DNA of 27,289 nt from IMG/VR virus record IMGVR_UViG_3300032235_000182, positions 1-27,289 of that record. One strand, given 5' to 3'. The notes beneath the pieces were generated by a model. It was not told the origin of the DNA. It worked only from the letters and a program-made list of their open reading frames with translations, and ran no database searches. Origin of the DNA: a virus. Made by a program: the position numbers and the translations under genes. Of the stretch, positions 1-6,566 are shown in pieces (position 1 is the stretch's first letter; each line of letters starts with the position of its first letter).

Positions 1-123
1 CACTGTGATACTCCGTATCGTTAGCTACTCCCCTACTGCACTTCGTGCAATTCACTGTGATACTCCGTATCGTTAGCTACTCCCCTACTGCACTTCGTGC
101 AATTCACTGTGATACTCCGTATC
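1..123. repeat. 52-bp tandem repeat with two mini-hairpins per unit
   Basis: Two complete 52-bp copies (1-52 and 53-104) are followed by a 19-bp partial copy (105-123); the copies look identical. The array may continue before position 1. Each unit holds two perfect 5-bp stems with 3-base loops: GATAC-TCC-GTATC and TGCAC-TTC-GTGCA. There are no unique spacers, so it is not a CRISPR array, and no T-run follows either hairpin, so a terminator is unlikely. Function unknown. Confidence 0.9.
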
Positions 124-334
124 AACTCCGTGCTAAACTCTACACTAGTTATCGAACCCACCTTCAACATAGTTCTAAAAATTTTTTACATAAAACAACA
201 TACAAAAACGCTGTCGCAACGCTATCGCAAACGCTAATATACGTTCTCGCAAAGCTGCTTAGATTGTCGCAGCACCAGAACAGCCCTAAAATAAAAAGTT
301 TGGACAACAGCAGTATTGTGATGTAACATAAGCT
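124..334. other. Non-coding leader region before the tail genes
   Basis: I see no credible gene here. A reading frame of 93 codons (45-326) crosses the region but begins inside the tandem repeat and runs through a promoter. The stretch is AT-rich and holds a degenerate direct repeat at 207-235: AACGCTGTCGC (207-217), then AACGCTATCGC (218-228), then a partial AACGCT (230-235). The word TCGCA recurs at 214, 225, 247 and 267. The last 35 bases form the promoter of the tail genes. Confidence 0.6.
300..329 (+). promoter_or_regulatory. Sigma-70-like promoter with start codon at about +1
   Basis: A -35 box TTGGAC (300-305) is separated by 18 bases from a weak -10 box TAACAT (324-329). The ATG at 335 is only 5 bases after the -10 box, about where transcription would start, and no Shine-Dalgarno sequence is present. 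The mRNA may therefore be leaderless. The word TTTGGAC recurs at two other intergenic promoters in the window (22749 and 24395). The match to the -10 consensus is imperfect, hence moderate confidence. Confidence 0.5.
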
Positions 335-340
335 ATGTTA
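324..340. promoter_or_regulatory. 17-bp inverted repeat over the -10 box and start codon (possible operator)
   Basis: TAACATA-AGC-TATGTTA is a perfect 7-bp inverted repeat with a 3-base centre. Its left arm contains the putative -10 box and its right arm contains the ATG of the next gene. The inverted repeat at 18792-18808 has the same size and the same position on its -10 box. This suggests a repressor or activator site, but a 7-bp dyad alone is not rare by chance. Confidence 0.4.
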
Positions 341-706
341 AGTTCGCAAGTTGCCCTAATTGAAACAGCGTTAAGTACTATCGCAACAGTAGGTCCGGGG
401 TTTATAGATCAGGTAAATGACTTTCCAGCTGTCGCTCTGCTGCGCCCAAGCGTATCTCGACAGCATATCGGTGCACGTGCTACTATTAATCGTTTTACTT
501 TTGTAGTTCGTGGATATGTGCTAACTGACGAAGACAGCATTGAATCGAGTGAAGATCTAGCGAGGGCGATTGAGCGAACGCTGCAGAGCTTAGATAGCCC
601 GTTAATATATTCTTCAAGAGTGCTGAGTGTTGAAACTGATGAAGGACTGCTATCGCCGTATGGCATGTGTGATATTGCTTGTGAGGTTGATTGGTTGAAT
701 GAGTAA
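335..706 (+). CDS. Tail terminator-like protein, paralog 1
   Basis: A 123-residue protein, likely a head-tail or tail completion protein that caps the tail tube at the head-proximal end. Size, mixed alpha/beta composition and position just before a tail-tube-like gene fit the tail terminator families, but I recognise no diagnostic motif. It is clearly related to the next gene: both share FPA (about 30-32 here), VRGY (58-61), an ED-L-R-E helix (73-80), TDEG (101-104) and PY-CD (108-113) in the same order. No Shine-Dalgarno precedes the ATG at 335, which falls at the predicted transcription start. It overlaps the next gene by 8 bases. Could equally be another neck protein. Confidence 0.5.
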   Translation: MLSSQVALIETALSTIATVGPGFIDQVNDFPAVALLRPSVSRQHIGARATINRFTFVVRGYVLTDEDSIESSEDLARAIERTLQSLDSPLIYSSRVLSVETDEGLLSPYGMCDIACEVDWLNE

Positions 707-1097
707 ACGTTCGCAAATAATTCAGTCCTTTATAGACCACATCGAATCGTCAATCGGGTATGGTGGATATCGCGGGTTACGATTCCTGCATGAGATAAAT
801 AGCTTCCCTGCATTCTACATACATCCTCGTGGTGAGAGTCGTCGTCATAATGGTGATGGAAGCAAACTCGCTATATTACGTCTTGATGTTCGTGGATATG
901 GTTGGAGTGAGGGGCTCAGTTATATTGAGGATCTTGTACGAGACCTTGAGACCGCAGTTCAAAGCTATCGCCCGCTGCATCCGCATCTAGTACATGAAGC
1001 TCGTACAATATCGCTGCGAACAGACGAAGGCGCTATGGAACCGTATTGCATCTGTGATATGAGCGTTGAAATTTTATATGGAATAAATGATGACTAA
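699..1097 (+). CDS. Tail terminator-like protein, paralog 2
   Basis: A 132-residue paralog of the preceding protein, sharing FPA (36-38), VRGY (64-67), the ED-L-R-E helix (77-84), TDEG (108-111) and PY-CD (115-120). It carries about 9 more residues at the N-terminus, including a Tyr/Gly-rich stretch (20-25). The start overlaps the end of paralog 1 by 8 bases and the end overlaps the next gene by 11, so translational coupling is likely. Two adjacent copies suggest a duplication with split roles, for example a neck protein and a terminator that form two stacked rings. Sequence identity is low, so the duplication is old. The functional call rests on size and context. Confidence 0.5.
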   Translation: MSKRSQIIQSFIDHIESSIGYGGYRGLRFLHEINSFPAFYIHPRGESRRHNGDGSKLAILRLDVRGYGWSEGLSYIEDLVRDLETAVQSYRPLHPHLVHEARTISLRTDEGAMEPYCICDMSVEILYGINDD

Positions 1098-1542
1098 AGA
1101 AATAAACATTGTCTCACCTTCAACGACAGTTGAAGCACTGAACCGTACGCTAGAGGCTCCTCCTCTAGATCCAGTGCTATTGAGCATTGCTAATGACTAT
1201 CTAGCAGGTAAGAGCATTGAGACGATAAGTGACGAGTATGGTATACCAAGTGATCGTGTTACAGCTGTAATTGAAAAGCGTGAAGTAAAGACCTACATCG
1301 ATAACGTTTTTGCTACTCAAGGATACCTCAACCGTAACCGTCGCATCGCGCTCATCAACGCGGTAATTGACCAAAAGATCCAAGAAGCAGTTGAAACAGG
1401 CATATATTCCAAGAAAGATCTACTTGATTGGATGAAACACCTTGCTGATATTGAAGCTACACTAAAGCCACAAGCTAAAGGTCCAGCCGTTGCAGTTCAA
1501 ATTAATAACTATGACAGGCTAATGAAAGATTTACTAGAATAG
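1087..1542 (+). CDS. HTH protein, small terminase subunit-like
   Basis: A 151-residue protein with a helix-turn-helix at about 43-63 (GKSIETISDEYGIPSDRVTAV), a helical middle (85-125) and a conserved-looking tail with QINNYDRLMKDLLE at the end. HTH at the N-terminus, helical oligomerisation core and a short C-terminal peptide match the layout of phage small terminase subunits, which bind the packaging site and load the large subunit. It starts with ATGATG, so Met1 or Met2 could be used, and overlaps the upstream gene by 11 bases. The large terminase is 22 kb away at 23141, unusual for a terminase pair unless the genome is circular. A transcription factor or tail-assembly protein remains possible. 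Confidence 0.45.
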   Translation: MMTKEINIVSPSTTVEALNRTLEAPPLDPVLLSIANDYLAGKSIETISDEYGIPSDRVTAVIEKREVKTYIDNVFATQGYLNRNRRIALINAVIDQKIQEAVETGIYSKKDLLDWMKHLADIEATLKPQAKGPAVAVQINNYDRLMKDLLE

Positions 1543-1543
1543 C

Positions 1544-2863
1544 ATGAGCACACTACAGCTTCAACGTAATTCAGAGGTATTTTATAGTAGCGTAGATCTG
1601 TTAAGTTCTGCGGCTACAGACATGACTCCGTCTAACACTTGGAAGCTAGACATACTATCTGGATTTGCGTTAAGTGCAGATGCTGTAACTCGTGATATTC
1701 AGCATACTCAGCATGGAACTACAGTAGATCGTTCTCGCTACGTCTATACTACGGCTCGTAATCCTGTAAACTGGAACTTTACTACGTATCTTCGTTGTAC
1801 TGGAGCAGAGCGTAATGCTGTTCCTGGCGGGTTAACTCAGTATACTAATGCTAGTGGAAATGCAAAGCCTACAGCTGATTGGTTTTTATGGCAAGCTCTA
1901 ATATCTAATACTGCTCCCGCTGCTGCTGGTGAGCAGTCTGTTTGGGGTAGCCAAGGGCGACTTAGTACCGCAGCTAGTGATAGCGGTACTGGCAAGCACG
2001 CTTCTAACTCTAGTTCGCTAGTGCGCCCTGAAGGTATTCTATACTTTAAGCTAGACAATACTATCTATCGTGTCGCAAATGCTATTGTAGATAGTGCTAC
2101 GCTAACTGCTGGGATTGAAGAAATTGTAACAGTTGATTGGAACGGTAAAGGTACAAGCCTACTAGAACTACAAGGCGAAGCTAGAGATTCAGCTATTAGT
2201 GTTTTTGGTGGTGTACTTAATTCAGGTGCGACGGCAGTCGCAAACGCAAATGCTGCTACACTAAGTCTCGCTCAAGCGTATCACCCGTATGCGCGTATGA
2301 ATGTAGCTGGAGTTATATCTACTGCACCTTATCTTAAGAATAGACTAAGCGCTATTGAGCTTTACTACAATGCTAATAGTTATGCTTTTCCAGTAACAGC
2401 ATTTTCATTAGAATATAAGAATGATATCGGTTATATAGATCGTGATCGTTTAGGAACTGTAAATAACGTAGTAACTGGCTATAGTACTAGTAGAAGCATT
2501 AGTGGATCGCTTAGCATGTATCTACGTGGTGGTGATAACGCTTCTGCGCAGTTTTTACGTGAAATATCAAGCAGTGCTGACTTAAGCACAGCTAATAGCG
2601 CTTCTGCTACAATCTATATTGGTGGCACTACTGCACCTTATGTGTCTGCGTATATGCCTGCAGTTCACTTTAGCTACCCAGTAATATCTACAGAAGACAT
2701 AATAAATTTATCTACTAGTTTCACAGCGCAAGAAACGTATCCCCGTGGTTGTGATGAACTTACTTTAGTTGCTACTCGTTTTGGTGCAGCTATTAGTGCC
2801 TTTACTACAGGCATCTGGGTTGATAGCGGTTTTTGGGGTGATACAGGAGTTTGGAGTGATTAA
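1544..2863 (+). CDS. Probable major tail tube protein with W-x-D repeat tail
   Basis: A 439-residue Ser/Thr/Ala-rich, predicted beta protein. Near residue 189 it has GIEEIVTVDWNGKGT, a pattern seen in phage tail tube proteins, and the second half (from about 297) repeats a similar beta fold with GYSTSRSISGSLSMYLRGG, suggesting two tandem tube domains. The last 17 residues form three 6-residue units, GIWVDS-GFWGDT-GVWSD. The gene follows the HTH gene after 1 base and is 2 bases from the next fibre gene. It would assemble into the conduit for DNA delivery, but no tape measure gene follows as is usual, so a different virion shaft or sheath role cannot be excluded. Confidence 0.55.
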   Translation: MSTLQLQRNSEVFYSSVDLLSSAATDMTPSNTWKLDILSGFALSADAVTRDIQHTQHGTTVDRSRYVYTTARNPVNWNFTTYLRCTGAERNAVPGGLTQYTNASGNAKPTADWFLWQALISNTAPAAAGEQSVWGSQGRLSTAASDSGTGKHASNSSSLVRPEGILYFKLDNTIYRVANAIVDSATLTAGIEEIVTVDWNGKGTSLLELQGEARDSAISVFGGVLNSGATAVANANAATLSLAQAYHPYARMNVAGVISTAPYLKNRLSAIELYYNANSYAFPVTAFSLEYKNDIGYIDRDRLGTVNNVVTGYSTSRSISGSLSMYLRGGDNASAQFLREISSSADLSTANSASATIYIGGTTAPYVSAYMPAVHFSYPVISTEDIINLSTSFTAQETYPRGCDELTLVATRFGAAISAFTTGIWVDSGFWGDTGVWSD

Positions 2864-2865
2864 TA

Positions 2866-4215
2866 ATGGCAACATTTAATAACGGCGAATCAGGATTAAG
2901 CGTTCGTACAAAACTAAATAACGTAATGCAGCATGCAGACGGTACTGCTAGTACGCTAACTTTTAATGAAGCTGGTGCAGACGTAGATCTACGTGTCGAG
3001 GGTGTAGGACAAACTCACGCGCTATTCTTAGAGGCTAGCACCTCTAATATTGCAATTGGTACTGCAACTGCTAGCTCTAAGCTAACAGTTGCAGGTGATG
3101 TCAGCGCTACTGGCATTTCTACAGCTCTTACGACACGTGACACTACTACTCGTCGTTTAACCTCTCCAGGAGGTGGTAATAACGGTGTTGGAGGTATAGC
3201 TACAACTACTGGTGCTATTGCTATTACACTGCCTGTTGGTTATACTAGCCATATGGTTCGGTTTACTGTTAAAGTATTTGACTATGCTACTCAAGAAACT
3301 TTTGAGATTGTAATTGCTGGTTATAATCATACTGTAGGTCCTGGATGGGTTAACTGCAGTGCTTATATAGTCAGTAGTAACGCGACTGATCGTGACTTCA
3401 CTGTACGTTTTGGTTTTAACGCTACTACCTCTAAATGTGTAGTATACGTAGGAGAATTAACTTCTACTTGGGGTTATCCACAAGTTAACGTTACAGATGC
3501 TCAGATTGGATATACAGCAACCGGAATAGCTGATTGGAGCGCTAACTGGGCTATTGGCTTTGAGGCAAGTGCATTCCAAAACGTAACAGTCACTCTCACT
3601 AATAATCGTGTAGGAGCACGTTTGACTGGTGCCGGGCAGCCTACTGCTGCCTTAACTGACGCAGGCGCTCGTAGCGATCTACTACGTCTATCTTCTAGCA
3701 ATACTTCTGCTGGAGGCGGTGGTGGAATTGTTTTTACGACTCAACAAGCTGATACTGTAAACTCACTAGGTATGGCAGCTATTAAAGGCTTGCTTGTAAG
3801 TGGTACAACTAATACAACAGGTGACTTAGCATTTAGCACTCGTAACGCTGTTACTGATACAAACTTAACAGAACGTATGCGTATTACTAGTACAGGATTA
3901 GTAAGTATTACTGGTGGAGCTCTAGGTCGTGGTGGTGTAGTAACTAAAACCGCTTCATTTACTCTAGCCGCTAACGAAGACTGGATAATTTGTAACGGTA
4001 CCGCTAGTATAGTAGTAACATTCCCTGCCGCCTCTGCATGGACTGGTAGAGAAGTTATGATTAAAAATATCGCAGCCTTTACAGTAGTCTCAGCTGGAAC
4101 TAACGTAGTACCTATAAACAGTGCTACCGCAGGTACTGCTATTCTACCAGCTACTACAGGCAGCTGGGCTACATTAGTATCAGACGGTACTAACTGGGTT
4201 ATAATGCAATCCTAA
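2866..4215 (+). CDS. Tail fibre protein with C-terminal beta tip
   Basis: A 449-residue virion fibre. The N-terminus, beginning MATFNNGESGLSVRTKLN, resembles the attachment segment found on many tail fibres. It is followed by LFLEASTSNIAIGTATASS (about 53-72) and SKLTVAGDVSATG, the head motif seen in fibres of the S74/chaperone-tip type, and later by AFSTRN and TERMRITSTGLVSI (about 337-350). No S74 autoprotease domain follows. Instead the end (about 360-449) is a small beta domain similar in plan to the C-terminus of the 1182-residue fibre at 8932-12480: KTAS/KTAN start, a TFPA/TLPA strand, a final DGTNW/DGSTW. Role: probably host recognition. Confidence 0.65.
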   Translation: MATFNNGESGLSVRTKLNNVMQHADGTASTLTFNEAGADVDLRVEGVGQTHALFLEASTSNIAIGTATASSKLTVAGDVSATGISTALTTRDTTTRRLTSPGGGNNGVGGIATTTGAIAITLPVGYTSHMVRFTVKVFDYATQETFEIVIAGYNHTVGPGWVNCSAYIVSSNATDRDFTVRFGFNATTSKCVVYVGELTSTWGYPQVNVTDAQIGYTATGIADWSANWAIGFEASAFQNVTVTLTNNRVGARLTGAGQPTAALTDAGARSDLLRLSSSNTSAGGGGGIVFTTQQADTVNSLGMAAIKGLLVSGTTNTTGDLAFSTRNAVTDTNLTERMRITSTGLVSITGGALGRGGVVTKTASFTLAANEDWIICNGTASIVVTFPAASAWTGREVMIKNIAAFTVVSAGTNVVPINSATAGTAILPATTGSWATLVSDGTNWVIMQS

Positions 4216-4224
4216 GGAGTATAA

Positions 4225-4566
4225 ATGAGTAAGCAACCTCGTGATGACGGCAATGCCGCTATACCAGTTCTCAGCTATAAATATCATGGCGGCCAAAGCA
4301 TTGCTTTCGGCGGAGCTTCAGTACGCAGTACTGAATTTGGCGGTTCCACACGTGTAGTATCGCTATATACTAATGAAGGTTGCTTTTTTGAGATTGGCGA
4401 CTCTACTGTAGAATCTAACACTTCGAATTCTCACATACTTCCAGCAGGGGTTTATATAGATGTATCTCTAGGATCTGAGATTATTTCTACACAGAATCAA
4501 AAGTATATATCTGCAATTGGTTTAGACGGTAACGAAGGTATCTTATATATTAGCGAGCGTGTCTAA
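4225..4566 (+). CDS. Small virion-associated protein of unknown function
   Basis: A 113-residue, beta-rich protein with no motif I recognise. It has a strong ribosome binding site (AGGAG at 4215-4219, 5 bases before the ATG) and ends in TAATG, overlapping the next gene by one base. Its place among fibre genes, lack of signal peptide or membrane segment, and alternating hydrophobic/polar pattern (for example VVSLYTNEGCFFEIGDSTV, 44-62) suggest a small fibre accessory or decoration protein. A perfect 8-bp stem with a 3-base loop lies at 4317-4335, but that length is expected by chance. Confidence 0.5.
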   Translation: MSKQPRDDGNAAIPVLSYKYHGGQSIAFGGASVRSTEFGGSTRVVSLYTNEGCFFEIGDSTVESNTSNSHILPAGVYIDVSLGSEIISTQNQKYISAIGLDGNEGILYISERV

Positions 4567-4799
4567 TGAGTTTAATTACCAACTTAATATTATCTATTAC
4601 AGCAATTAATCGTAAACTTCGCCCTGCCCCCCAACCGCAGGGCGAAGGATTTGATGTATTGCTCACTCAATCGGATGATGCTATAATTGCTCAAGATGGC
4701 AGATTTATAGTTCGCCAAACTGTACTATATGAACTAGAAACTCAAGATGGCTTACTGCTGTTAACTCAAGACGGTAAACAACTTGTAGTAGGATTCTAA
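4566..4799 (+). CDS. Small protein with TQDG repeats, unknown function
   Basis: A 77-residue protein. Residues 1-18 are hydrophobic and could form a short helix; 19-28 form a Pro/Gln linker (RPAPQPQGEG); the rest contains three related beta-strand units built on L-TQ-D and AQDGRFIV / TQDGLLLL / TQDGKQLVV. This kind of short TQDG repeat suits a small fibre-associated protein. It is translationally coupled on both sides, TAATG with the upstream gene and a one-base overlap with the fibre gene downstream. The linker is encoded by an 11-bp perfect inverted repeat (4617-4647). Function not assigned. Confidence 0.5.
   Translation: MSLITNLILSITAINRKLRPAPQPQGEGFDVLLTQSDDAIIAQDGRFIVRQTVLYELETQDGLLLLTQDGKQLVVGF
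4617..4647. repeat. GC-rich 11-bp inverted repeat with 9-base loop inside a coding sequence
   Basis: CTTCGCCCTGC (4617-4627) pairs perfectly with GCAGGGCGAAG (4637-4647) around a 9-base loop. It begins 51 bases after the ATG at 4566. With equal base frequencies, about 0.07 such stems (loop 3-12) would be expected in a window this size. It uses codons CCC, CCG and GCC that look scarce in the surrounding AT-rich genes. Loop size and distance from the start codon match the 15-bp hairpin at 18876-18914. Confidence 0.85.
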
Positions 4800-6562
4800 T
4801 GGCAAACGTAAAAATAACGCAGCTAGAGCATATATCTAGTTCTCAACTTGCACCAGAAGATGTTTTTGTTGTTGACGACGTATCTACGTTAGTCACCCGT
4901 AAACTCACACTTGCTAACCTAATACGTTATAGTGGCAATGCTCATGCAGTTCAATCAAACTTAACTTCATACATCACTATATCTACAGCTAACGCTGCTG
5001 CCCTAGCTAACTCAATAGCTAACTTTGGTAGCGGCGGTTTTGCGCTAAATATAATTGGCGATGCGGGTACAGATACTGTACAAGTTGGTGTTGACAGTTT
5101 AAGCTTTACAGGTGGTGTAGGTCTAAGCTCTTCCATAACTAATAACACTGTTATTTTTAATTTAGATAACACTGCGGTTGTATCTGGTACTTATGGTGGA
5201 GTTGGTGCTACAACTGTTGTACCTATCATAACTATTGATGCTCAAGGTCGTATCGTAAGCGCGTCTAATGCTAGCGTGAGTGTAGATCTTTCTGAAGTAG
5301 ATTCTAGACTAGACAACGTTGAAAGTGCTATAGGCAACTTAATAAACGGTACTACAACCTTCACTGCTAATCTTACCGTAGCTGGAGAGGTATCAGCTAA
5401 CAGATATAATGTATCTGGTTATGGCGATATAATCGACTCTACTGGTGCTTGGATTGGTCCGTCTAGTGGTCTTTTCGGATATACTGGTAGTGCTGGTATT
5501 AACGGTTTTACTGGTAGTGCAGGTAGTCTAGGTGTAGACGGCTATGCTGGTTCTGTAGGCTTTAGCGGATCTAAAGGCGATATCGGCTTTACTGGTAGTG
5601 CTGGTTTTGCAGGTAGTGTAGGCTTTGTTGGGTCTAAGGGTGATATAGGTTTTAGCGGTTCTCGCGGTGACCTAGGCTACACCGGCTCTCAAGGTGTTAC
5701 GGGTTTTAGTGGTAGCTCAGGCGTACAAGGTGTTACAGGCTTTACTGGTTCTCGTGGAGATACAGGTTTTGTAGGATCGTTTGGTGCTACTGGTTTTGTA
5801 GGATCTCAAGGTGTTATAGGATTCAGTGGTAGCACTGGTTTTACAGGCTCTATTGGGTACAGCGGGTCAGTAGGATTTACTGGATCACAGGGCTCAACCG
5901 GTTTTGTTGGTTCTCGCGGAGATTTAGGCTATAGCGGTTCTATAGGTTTCACGGGTAGTCTTGGTGCCGTTGGTTTTACAGGATCAGTAGGTTTTGTCGG
6001 TTCTGTAGGCTATACTGGAAGTATAGGCTTTTCTGGAAGCCAAGGTAGAATAACTACGGATGCAGCAGTTCCTCCTACTTCTCCTTATCAAGGGCAAATC
6101 TGGTTTAATACTGAATCACTAAAGACCTATGTATACTATGATTCATTCTGGGTAGAGGTTGGCGGGTCTGAGCTAGGTACACTATATACTAGAAGCGGTT
6201 TTACTGCTACAACCTCTAGCATATCTAATAATAGTTCTACTAATATAAATATAACTGGATACAAAAGCTACGTACTAATGTCAGTAAGTACAAGCCACGC
6301 GTCTTGGGTACGTTTATACTGTGACCAAGCTTCTCGCACGGCTGACGAAAGCAGACCTATTTACACTGATCCACTAGCTGGATCTGGAGTTATAGCAGAG
6401 TTTATTACTACAGGTAATCAAACCATAAAAGTTACACCGTTTATTTTTGGTGGAAACATGGAAACAACCCCTACTGACGACTTATATATTAGAGTCACTA
6501 ATTTATCTGGTAGCACTGCTGCTATAAGTGTTAGTGCTTTACTAACTAGATTGGAGATCTAA
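4799..6562 (+). CDS. Collagen-like tail fibre (64 G-X-Y triplets)
   Basis: A 587-residue fibre. Residues 1-40 carry the N-terminal pattern KITQL...DVFVVDDVS...TRKLTLANL, common on fibres of aquatic phages and probably the virion attachment part. Residues 227-418 are 64 uninterrupted G-X-Y triplets (mostly GFT, GSV, GSK-GDI, GFS), which should form a trimeric collagen-like helix of roughly 55 nm. Residues 428-453 (PPTSPYQGQIWFNTESLKTYVYYDSFW) resemble a common fibre linker motif, and the last about 120 residues form a beta domain, likely a trimeric receptor-binding tip. It overlaps the upstream gene by one base. There is no proline in the triplets. Confidence 0.75.
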   Translation: MANVKITQLEHISSSQLAPEDVFVVDDVSTLVTRKLTLANLIRYSGNAHAVQSNLTSYITISTANAAALANSIANFGSGGFALNIIGDAGTDTVQVGVDSLSFTGGVGLSSSITNNTVIFNLDNTAVVSGTYGGVGATTVVPIITIDAQGRIVSASNASVSVDLSEVDSRLDNVESAIGNLINGTTTFTANLTVAGEVSANRYNVSGYGDIIDSTGAWIGPSSGLFGYTGSAGINGFTGSAGSLGVDGYAGSVGFSGSKGDIGFTGSAGFAGSVGFVGSKGDIGFSGSRGDLGYTGSQGVTGFSGSSGVQGVTGFTGSRGDTGFVGSFGATGFVGSQGVIGFSGSTGFTGSIGYSGSVGFTGSQGSTGFVGSRGDLGYSGSIGFTGSLGAVGFTGSVGFVGSVGYTGSIGFSGSQGRITTDAAVPPTSPYQGQIWFNTESLKTYVYYDSFWVEVGGSELGTLYTRSGFTATTSSISNNSSTNINITGYKSYVLMSVSTSHASWVRLYCDQASRTADESRPIYTDPLAGSGVIAEFITTGNQTIKVTPFIFGGNMETTPTDDLYIRVTNLSGSTAAISVSALLTRLEI

Positions 6563-6566
6563 CTAA

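Noticed and set aside
1-123. CRISPR array
   Set aside because: The 52-bp copies are directly adjacent with no variable spacers, and no cas gene is present.
45-326. 93-codon + strand reading frame at the window start
   Set aside because: It starts inside the 52-bp tandem repeat, has no ribosome binding site, encodes a low-complexity chain, and its end overlaps the promoter of the tail genes.
1150-1335. Other coding-region dyads: CTAGAGG/CCTCTAG at 1150-1168; also 8-bp stems at 1964-1990 and 4317-4335
   Set aside because: About four perfect 8-bp stems with loops of 3-12 bases are expected by chance in 27 kb, and more of 7 bp.
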